Source of the DNA: an uncultured Collinsella sp.
Lineage (GTDB): Bacteria > Actinomycetota > Coriobacteriia > Coriobacteriales > Coriobacteriaceae
Length of the DNA: 35,869 nt
Reading direction: 5' to 3'
Assembly: GCA_900754075.1 (NCBI GenBank)
Contig: CAAEBN010000016.1
Span: 1-35,869 of the forward strand
In this document: in pieces, positions 30,415 through 35,869 of the stretch
How the letters are laid out: every line of letters begins with the position of its first letter
Position numbering within the stretch: the stretch's first letter is position 1
Translations under genes and position numbers: made by a program
Notes under the pieces: model-generated
Databases searched by the model: none
The model's input: the letters and a program-made list of their open reading frames with translations, nothing else
Told to the model about the DNA's origin: nothing

Positions 30415-31464
30415 TTAGTACACCATGCCCATAGCCTCGCGCACCTCGGCGAGCGTGGCCTCGGCGACCTCGTTGGCGCGGCGGTTGCCCTCGTGCAGGA
30501 CGTCCTTGACGTAGTCCATATCCTGCACGAGCTCCTCGCGGCGCGCGCGGATGGGGGCGAAGTGCTCGTTCACGCTCTCGGTGACGTACTTCTTGAGCGC
30601 GCCTGCGCCGCCCATGCCGATCTCCTCGGCGATCTCGACCTCGGAGCGGCCGGTGCAGATGGCGGCGGTGGAGAGCAGGCCGGACACGCCGGGACGGGCT
30701 TCGGGGTCGAACGTGATCATGCGCTCGCCGTCGGTCTGGCTCTTCTTGATGCGCTTGGCCGTCTCCTCGGCGGTCATGGAGATGTTGATGGCGTTGCCGT
30801 AGGACTTGCTCATCTTGCGCCCGTCAAGGCCGGGCAGCAGCGGCGTGTCGGACAGCAGCGCGTCGACCTCGGAGAACACCTTGCCGTAGCGGTTGTTGAA
30901 CTTGCGTGCGATGGTGCGGGTGAGCTCGATGTGCGGCAGCTGGTCGCGCCCGACCGGCACCACGTTGCCCTTGCAGAACAAGATGTCGCACGCCTGGTGC
31001 ACGGGGTAGGTGAGCAAAAGGCCGGTGAGCTCATGGCCGCTGGCCTCCATCTCGGCCTTGACGGTGGGGTTGCGCTGCAGCAGGGCCTCGGAGACGAGCG
31101 GCAAGAACGGCAGCATGAGCTGGTTTGCCGCGGGCACGGCGGAGTGCGTGTAGATCATCGTCTTGTCGGGGTCCAGGCCGCAGGCCAGGTAGTCGATGAC
31201 CATGTTGTAGACGTTGTCCTGGATGTTATCGGTGCTGTCGCGGTCGGTGATGACCTGGTAGTCGGCGATGAGCACGTTGGTGTGCACGCCCATGTCCTGC
31301 AGCTCGACACGGCTCTTGAGCGTGCCGAAGTAGTGGCCCAGGTGCAGACGGCCGGTGGGGCGGTCACCGGTGAGCATGGTGTACTTCTCGGGGTGCTGCG
31401 GCAGGTCGGCGCGGATCTGGTTGCTGCGCTCGAGGCTGACCTCATAGCTGAGCTCGTTGGGCAT
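30415..31464 (-). CDS. trpS: Tryptophanyl-tRNA synthetase
   Basis: A 349-residue class I synthetase that charges tRNA-Trp. The HIGH-like motif is RLHLGHYFG (HLGH at 41-44), preceded by GDRPTG, and the KMSKS loop is complete at 217-221 (DGRKMSKSYGNAI). The QxxH-type tryptophan site lies in GRDQLPHIELTR near 172-183. Length is normal for bacterial TrpRS. The ATG at 31464 follows AAAGGAGACAG; a longer frame upstream lacks a site. No T-box or tryptophan-rich leader was found upstream. It is divergent from a DeoR-type remnant and ends in a strong terminator. Confidence 0.96.
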   Translation of the reverse strand: MPNELSYEVSLERSNQIRADLPQHPEKYTMLTGDRPTGRLHLGHYFGTLKSRVELQDMGVHTNVLIADYQVITDRDSTDNIQDNVYNMVIDYLACGLDPDKTMIYTHSAVPAANQLMLPFLPLVSEALLQRNPTVKAEMEASGHELTGLLLTYPVHQACDILFCKGNVVPVGRDQLPHIELTRTIARKFNNRYGKVFSEVDALLSDTPLLPGLDGRKMSKSYGNAINISMTAEETAKRIKKSQTDGERMITFDPEARPGVSGLLSTAAICTGRSEVEIAEEIGMGGAGALKKYVTESVNEHFAPIRARREELVQDMDYVKDVLHEGNRRANEVAEATLAEVREAMGMVY

Positions 31465-31699
31465 GCTGTCTCCTTTTGGGTTGAGTGCCCGGCCGGCATT
31501 GTCGGTCTTGGTTGAAGATGAAGCTACCAGAGAAACGGCGTCTCTTGCCGGAATCAACGATGGTTTTCGCCTTGTCGTCCCGCAGGGTCGTTTCCCTTCT
31601 TGGGAAGGAGCCCCTCGATATGCTCGAGCCGCTCCTCATGGGCCACGTGCGCCGCGCGCTCCTCGGCGGCGAAAGCGGGGTCTTCGGGCGTGACGGTCT

Positions 31700-32152
31700 C
31701 ATCTCGCTGTCGACTCCGGTACCACCGCGACGGCGCTCCTGAGCCTGCTCGTCGACAAGCCGGTGACTATCTACACCACCAACGGCTATGCATGTCGGTT
31801 TACAGGCGAGCTTGCTGCTAAGGTGGTGGTAATTGGCGGCGACTTCAACCCCGTTACCTGCTCGCTCACCGGTCCTATGGTTGAGAGCGCGCTGCGCGAG
31901 CTGTACTTTGACCGGGCGTTTATAGGTGTCAATGCGGTGGACGAGGACCGCGGCATCATGACGCCAGGTTATCCCGAGGCTATCAAAAAACGTATCGTGA
32001 TGCAGAATTCCCAGGCGAGTTACGTACTCGCCGATAGCTCCAAGTTCCACGTGTTTTCAAATGTAAAGGTGTGCGACCTGGAGGGCTTTACTGTTATTTC
32101 CGACAAGCGCGACGCCAAAATCGGCGAACGCGTCAAAATGATCACGGCCTAG
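31700..32152 (+). pseudogene. DeoR/GlpR-family regulator remnant (C-terminal sensor half)
   Basis: The frame ending at 32152 encodes the sugar-phosphate-sensing domain of a DeoR-type repressor: VDSGTTATALLSLLVDKPVT, YTTNGY, GGDFNPVTCSLTGPMVESAL, DRAFIGVNAV, and VLADSSKFHVFSNVKVCDLE. The N-terminal HTH half is missing: an in-frame stop lies at 31691-31693 and no matching sequence is visible upstream. A GTG at 31763 could start a headless fragment but has no good ribosome site. The region 31465-31699 between it and trpS holds no recognised gene. It is probably a decayed gene. Confidence 0.75.
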
Positions 32153-32239
32153 GACACTGGGGCATCGCATCTTGCCCTCAAGCCGTTGCCCACGTAACGT
32201 AGCGTGGGGCGAACGTGCGCCCCATTCCTGATTTGGGGA

Positions 32240-32998
32240 CTAGCTTAGTTCGTCGGCTATTTGGTGCTCGTAGAAGGCTTCTACTACGGCGTTAAAGTCG
32301 CGGGCGAAGTCTTCCATGGTTCCACGCCAGGTGGCTCGGCCGGGCTTTCCTTGGCCCACATAGGCGGTTTGAATGCCGCAGTCGGGGCTGGGGAAATCGC
32401 GCTTGGGGTCGTTGCCCACCATGAGGACCTCATGTGGCTCGAGCCCCATGACCTGCAGCTGCTCTAGATAATATGTGGCATCGGGCTTGCAGCGCGTGGC
32501 GTTGCCCATGTGCGTTACGAGCTCGAAGGGCGCGTCTGTCAGCTCGCCCCAGCCCATGCGGCACTCGATGGCGCCTTGAGGAAAGCTGGGGTTGGTGAAG
32601 AGCGCGCAGCGCAGCCCTGCGTCCTGTACGGCTTGAAGCGCGGCGTGCGCACCCGGCATGGCTTTTGCGTTGATCATGTCATCGTTCTTGTACGGTAGAA
32701 CTTCGTGATCGTAGCAGGTAAACGCCTCGTAGATAAGTGGGTCCGAGAGGCAAATGCCGCACCGGCGCTCGACCTCGGTCTGGTAAAACTCAAGATTGGT
32801 GCGATTGTCCGTGCTGTTGCGGCGATTGGCGTTGAGGTCGACCAGGATGGTGCCGAGGCGCGCCATCGTGCCCCCGCGGCTGCGACGTCCGATATCCGCG
32901 AGCATCGACGAGACATCCTTAAAATAGCGAAGGATGAACGCGTTGAGGTTGATGCTAAGAAGCGTCTCGTCCATATCGAAAACGACTGCTTTGAGCAC
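32240..32998 (-). CDS. HAD-superfamily hydrolase, subfamily I
   Basis: A 252-residue HAD phosphatase with a helical cap (about 20-95) rather than the Cof-type cap. Motif I is VVFDMDETLLS with Asp8 and Asp10; motif II is FTNPSFP near 134; the motif III Lys lies in RCKPDATYY near 168; motif IV reads MVGNDPKRDFP near 193-203, where GND-x4-D supplies the Mg ligands. The substrate is unknown. The start is a GTG at 32998, eight bases after GAAAGG. It stands alone, divergent from rpsA. Confidence 0.88.
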   Translation of the reverse strand: MLKAVVFDMDETLLSINLNAFILRYFKDVSSMLADIGRRSRGGTMARLGTILVDLNANRRNSTDNRTNLEFYQTEVERRCGICLSDPLIYEAFTCYDHEVLPYKNDDMINAKAMPGAHAALQAVQDAGLRCALFTNPSFPQGAIECRMGWGELTDAPFELVTHMGNATRCKPDATYYLEQLQVMGLEPHEVLMVGNDPKRDFPSPDCGIQTAYVGQGKPGRATWRGTMEDFARDFNAVVEAFYEHQIADELS

Positions 32999-33153
32999 GC
33001 GGGCACCTTTCTCGAAAAATCGTTCCAGAATCGTATGTCTGGGATACTTTACCCCAAAGCAGTGTGCCTAGCTGCTCATCGTCAACTTGTGGAGACAGTC
33101 GTTCACAAGATTGCGAAAAAGTCTCCATACGAGTAAAAAATCGCAGTTCACGC

Positions 33154-33182
33154 TTGAAATCGAAGCGATTTCCCCGTAATCT
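33154..33182 (+). promoter_or_regulatory. rpsA promoter
   Basis: TTGAAA (33154-33159) and TAATCT (33177-33182) are 17 bases apart. The resulting 5' leader of rpsA is about 125 bases long. The rest of the 315-base gap holds no gene. Confidence 0.65.
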
Positions 33183-33285
33183 ATACGGACGTGATTGCAT
33201 AAGCGTCACATCAGTATCTGTCGGCTCCCGAGTGTTCCTAAACGTTGTGTGCTTGTCGCACCCATCTGTAGGTCCTAGCAATCGG

Positions 33286-33308
33286 GGCCCCGTAGTTCGA
33301 AAGGGGTC
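33286..33308 (+). promoter_or_regulatory. Hairpin covering the rpsA ribosome site
   Basis: GGCCCC (33286-33291) can pair with GGGGTC (33303-33308), which is part of the AAAGGGGTCC ribosome site of rpsA, leaving an 11-base loop. This would hide the site and could allow feedback control by S1, by analogy with other bacteria. Confidence 0.45.
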
Positions 33309-33313
33309 CACCT

Positions 33314-34480
33314 TTGAGTGAGATTCAGAACTCGTCCATTTTCTCTCTTGACGATGTCAACGAGGAGGAGATGAACAACCTCATCGACGGTACGATTACC
33401 GACTTTGATGAGGGCGATCTCGTTAACGGCACTGTCGTTAAGATCGAGCATGACGAGGTGCTCGTTGACATCGGATTCAAGTCCGAGGGCGTTATCCCGG
33501 TCCGCGAGCTGTCCATCCGCAAGGACGCTAACCCTGCAGACATCGTTGCACTCGGTGATCCCATCGAGGCCCTGGTTCTCCAGAAGGAGGACAAGGACGG
33601 TCGTCTGGTCCTGTCCAAGAAGCGTGCCGAGTACGAGCGTGCTTGGAACCGCATCGAGGAGAAGTTCAACTCCGGCGAGAACGTCGAGGGCGAGGTTATC
33701 GAGGTTGTCAAGGGCGGCCTGATCCTCGACATCGGCCTGCGTGGCTTCCTGCCCGCTTCCCTCGTCGACCTCCGTCGTGTCAAGGACCTCACCTCCTACA
33801 TGGGCACCCGCATCGAGGCCCGCGTCATCGAGATGGACCGCAACCGCAACAACGTCGTCCTCTCCCGTCGCGTCGTGCTCGAGGAGTCCCGTAAGGCCGA
33901 GCGCTCCGAGATCCTGTCCAAGCTCAAGTCTGGCATGCGTCTCCAGGGCACCGTTTCCTCCATCGTCGACTTCGGCGCCTTCGTCGACCTCGGCGGTATC
34001 GACGGCCTCATCCACATCTCCGAGCTCTCCTGGAACCACGTCAACCATCCTTCCGAGGTTGTCAAGGTCGGCCAGGAGGTCGAGGTCGAGGTTCTCGACG
34101 TCGATCTCAACCGCGAGCGCATCTCCCTGGGTCTCAAGCAGACCACCGAGGATCCGTGGCGCGCACTGGTCAAGAAGTACCCCGTCGGCGCTATCGTCGA
34201 GGGCACTGTGACCAAGCTTGTCCCGTTCGGCGCTTTCGTCGACCTGGGCGAGGGCATCGAGGGCCTGGTGCACATCTCCGAGATGGCCAACAAGCACGTC
34301 GATCAGCCTTCTCAGGTCACCCACGTGGGCGACAAGGTTCAGGTCAAGGTCATGGAGATCGACCTCGACCGTCGTCGTATCTCCCTGTCCATGAAGTCCG
34401 CTGCTGAGACCCTGGGCGTCGAGATCGAGGTTACCCCGCTGCCTTCCGAGAAGAAGGACGAGGAGACCGACGCCGAGTAA
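33314..34480 (+). CDS. rpsA: 30S ribosomal protein S1
   Basis: A 388-residue protein with four S1 (OB-fold) RNA-binding repeats at roughly 35-105, 120-187, 205-275 and 290-360. The last two have the canonical GAFVDLG...GLxHISE pattern (for example GAFVDLGGIDGLIHISELSW), which is absent or altered in the first two. Proteobacterial S1 has six repeats; four is usual in actinobacteria. The protein brings mRNA to the 30S subunit. The start is a TTG at 33314, with AAAGGGG seven bases upstream and no better ATG nearby. The C-terminus is short and acidic. It is a single-gene unit ended by a strong terminator. Confidence 0.95.
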   Translation: MSEIQNSSIFSLDDVNEEEMNNLIDGTITDFDEGDLVNGTVVKIEHDEVLVDIGFKSEGVIPVRELSIRKDANPADIVALGDPIEALVLQKEDKDGRLVLSKKRAEYERAWNRIEEKFNSGENVEGEVIEVVKGGLILDIGLRGFLPASLVDLRRVKDLTSYMGTRIEARVIEMDRNRNNVVLSRRVVLEESRKAERSEILSKLKSGMRLQGTVSSIVDFGAFVDLGGIDGLIHISELSWNHVNHPSEVVKVGQEVEVEVLDVDLNRERISLGLKQTTEDPWRALVKKYPVGAIVEGTVTKLVPFGAFVDLGEGIEGLVHISEMANKHVDQPSQVTHVGDKVQVKVMEIDLDRRRISLSMKSAAETLGVEIEVTPLPSEKKDEETDAE

Positions 34481-34504
34481 ATCGGTTTGACGATCACTTG
34501 TTTT

Positions 34505-34539
34505 AAGGGATCCGTCCGCAATGGACGGGTCCCTTTTTG
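34505..34539 (+). terminator. Intrinsic terminator after rpsA
   Basis: AAGGGATCCGTCC pairs with GGACGGGTCCCTT (one mismatch) around GCAAT and is followed by TTTTG. Confidence 0.9.
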
Positions 34540-34804
34540 CATTTGCTGCTGAGGCGCGCGATGCTACCCGTACTGTCCACAGGCTATTGGGTTGTTGGTG
34601 CATGAAAAATGCCGACATCCCGCCTCGGGGAGGAGGCGGGAACGCACCGAGTAGACGGAGGGGTGCGGAGCGCGGTCGCGTCTCGACTGACGACGTTGCC
34701 CATCGACGACACTATTGTACTGCATAGCGTGGTTCTTGGTTTATCGTGTCGAACGCTTGTGTTGTGCCATTGTCTGCGGCAACGGTGTGCTACACTCTTG
34801 CACT
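34540..34804 (+). promoter_or_regulatory. rpsA-rnpB gap with rnpB promoter
   Basis: No gene is seen. A perfect hairpin CCCGCCTC/GAGGCGGG lies at 34619-34640. The likely rnpB promoter is TTGTCT (34771-34776) with TACACT (34792-34797), a short 15-base spacer, placing transcription start near 34804. Confidence 0.5.
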
Positions 34805-35166
34805 GCTGAGTGGGCCAGACGGTCGCGCGATGTGCTGCTTGCAGCACGCGTGAGGAAAGTCCGGGCTCCAGAGGGCGGGATGCCGGCTAACGGCCGGGCG
34901 GAGTGATCCGACGGAAAGCGCCGCAGAAAAGAAGACTCCCACCTGCGCCACAAGGCGTAAAGGGAAAAGCTGAAACGGTGGTGTAAGAGACCACCAGCGT
35001 CGTGGCAACACGGCGGCTTGGCAAGCCCCATCCGGAGCAAGCGCGAATAGGAACGCTATGGGCCGGCCCGGTCCGCGTTCGGGTAGCGTGCGTGGAGCTG
35101 CACGGTAACGTGCAGACAAGATAAATGACCGTTCACGACAGAACCCGGCTTATAGGCCCACTCAGC
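34805..35166 (+). ncRNA. rnpB: RNase P RNA, bacterial type A
   Basis: About 362 bases. P1 is formed by CTGAGTGGGCC at the 5' end and GGCCCACTCAG at the 3' end. The universal segments are present: GAGGAAAGTCCGGGCTCC near 34851, GGTAAGAG-like CR region around 34983, the GCAAGCC...GGAGCAAG stretch near 35020-35040, and the 3' ACAGAACCCGGCTTAT near 35137. It processes the 5' ends of tRNA precursors with the RnpA protein. Open frames across it on both strands are not genes. Confidence 0.96.
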
Positions 35167-35183
35167 AACTAAGTTGACGCTGC

Positions 35184-35282
35184 GAACCCGTCAGCGCGGC
35201 AATCTGCCTTTCAAGCCTTCGGGCATGACCATAAGGTCAATTCCCTCGTCTTTCAAGGCACCTTGCTCGCGCTGACGGGTTC
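35184..35282. repeat. Inverted repeat downstream of rnpB
   Basis: Arms GAACCCGTCAGCGCG (35184-35198) and CGCGCTGACGGGTTC (35268-35282) are a perfect 15-bp inverted repeat, with an inner TGACC/GGTCA hairpin (35226-35239). On the minus strand its interior reads QGALKDEGIDLMVMPEGLKG then RLPR and a stop at 35191, protein-like but without a start codon, so it may be a gene fragment. It may also terminate rnpB. Confidence 0.55.
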
Positions 35283-35397
35283 TCGCTTTCGTTTACGGAA
35301 TCATCGGTGTCGCCGTTCTATTTACCGGGGTTATCGGTACGGTCTTTACCGTATTATTGAGGCTGTTTGTTGCTTTGCTTGTGTTTGAGGGGCTTTG

Positions 35398-35869
35398 TTG
35401 GACAGCTATTTTACTCTGCAATCGAATATTGAGGCTTCGGGTGAGTTTGTGGACCGCAAGAGCCGGTTTATTGCCCAGCTGGTCCATATTGAGTCCGAGG
35501 ATGAGGCGAATGCCTTTATCGAGATGGTTCGCAAGCGTCATTACGACGCTCGACACAATGTTCCCGCGTGGATTTTGGTCGATGGACGCGAACGCCAGAG
35601 CGATGACGGTGAGCCGAGCCGCACGAGCGGTATGCCGACGCTCGAGGTGCTGCGCGGCGCGGGGCTCAAAAATGTTTGCTGCGTAGTGACGCGCTATTTT
35701 GGTGGCACGCTGTTAGGGCCCGGTGGTTTGGTGCGCGCCTATACCGCGGCGACGCAGGCGGCGGTGGCAGCTGCTCGGGAGGCTGGGCAGATCGTCGAGA
35801 TGACGAGTGTCGTGCCGGTTGACGTGCATGTGGCCTATCCGCAGTATGAGCAGGTGCTTCGCTTGGCAC
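35398..35869 (+). CDS. yigZ: YigZ/IMPACT family protein (partial, runs off the window)
   Basis: The first 157 residues of a UPF0029/IMPACT protein. The N-terminal domain signature is clear: EFVDRKSRFIAQL, then RKRHYDARHNVPAWIL, SDDGEPSRTSGMPTLEVL, and VVTRYFGGTLLGPGGLVRAY. These proteins bind translation-related factors or nucleic acid; the bacterial role is not settled. The start is a TTG at 35398, five bases after GAGGGG; the preceding TTG at 35395 is too close to that site. The C-terminal domain lies beyond the right edge. Confidence 0.9.
   Translation, partial: MDSYFTLQSNIEASGEFVDRKSRFIAQLVHIESEDEANAFIEMVRKRHYDARHNVPAWILVDGRERQSDDGEPSRTSGMPTLEVLRGAGLKNVCCVVTRYFGGTLLGPGGLVRAYTAATQAAVAAAREAGQIVEMTSVVPVDVHVAYPQYEQVLRLA

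Noticed and set aside
31714..31730. T-box-like sequence GGTGGTACCG on the minus strand upstream of trpS
   Set aside because: No stem I, specifier loop or terminator surrounds it, and it lies about 250 bases from trpS. On the plus strand the same bases encode DSGTTAT, a conserved motif of the DeoR remnant, which explains the match.
33275..34618. A 447-codon minus-strand open frame across rpsA
   Set aside because: It is the antisense of rpsA, a common artefact in GC-rich DNA, with no ribosome site or recognisable domain.
34600..35150. Several open frames on both strands around 34.6-35.1 kb
   Set aside because: They overlap RNase P RNA and its promoter; the RNA is unmistakable and the frames have no protein-like features.
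35283..35400. Hydrophobic open frame between the rnpB repeat and the YigZ gene
   Set aside because: It looks like a membrane helix (for example VLAFVYGIIGVAVLFTGVIG) but has no start codon or ribosome site and runs out of frame into the yigZ coding region.

Overview
The window looks like chromosomal DNA of a high-GC, anaerobic actinobacterium. The gene set and style suggest a Coriobacteriia member, probably close to Collinsella; this is an inference from protein flavour, strong AAAGGAG ribosome sites, a proofreading-poor DNA polymerase I and a type A RNase P RNA. Most of it is core metabolism, with one accessory stretch (about 19.9-29.2 kb).

Layout. 0.2-6.7 kb: a small SOS-type gene with a LexA-like box inside an apparently leaderless promoter, a Bax-inhibitor-1 family membrane protein, a PARG-like macrodomain protein, an SGNH esterase, then (minus strand) thiC behind a TPP riboswitch followed by thiD. 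6.8-12.0 kb: yaaA and an M18 aminopeptidase (minus), polA (plus). 12.3-16.9 kb: a HAD phosphatase, then argG and argH; a 24-codon ORF ending in an arginine-rich stretch lies upstream of argG and looks like an attenuator leader. 17.2-19.9 kb: ndk, rpiB and a cysteine desulfidase-type gene. 19.9-24.2 kb: an array of HTH-plus-membrane regulators, one chimeric and broken, and a frameshifted small membrane gene. 24.5-29.2 kb: an SPFH protein paired with a small ribbon-helix-helix-like protein, a Mef-like MFS exporter behind a nine-codon leader resembling macrolide-sensing leaders, a membrane protein frameshifted near its end, and an MGMT-like protein. 29.4-35.9 kb: two HAD phosphatases, trpS, a DeoR-family remnant, rpsA, rnpB and the start of a YigZ/IMPACT gene.

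How the parts work together. Several genes appear to be controlled by RNA or translation: TPP riboswitch (thiC), arginine leader (argG), drug-type leader (MFS exporter), and a hairpin that can cover the rpsA ribosome site. argG and argH supply the last two steps of arginine synthesis. thiC and thiD supply the pyrimidine half of thiamine, each apparently with its own promoter.

The intergenic DNA is rich in palindromic units: a mirrored pair at 3.4-3.6 kb, two related units flanking yaaA that also look like terminators, and a 30-bp perfect inverted repeat at 12.16-12.28 kb whose outer part duplicates the 3' end of the neighbouring HAD gene. The best candidates for undescribed biology are the argG leader, the Mef-type leader and the HTH-membrane array. 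All calls come from reading the sequence by eye; no database or folding program was run.
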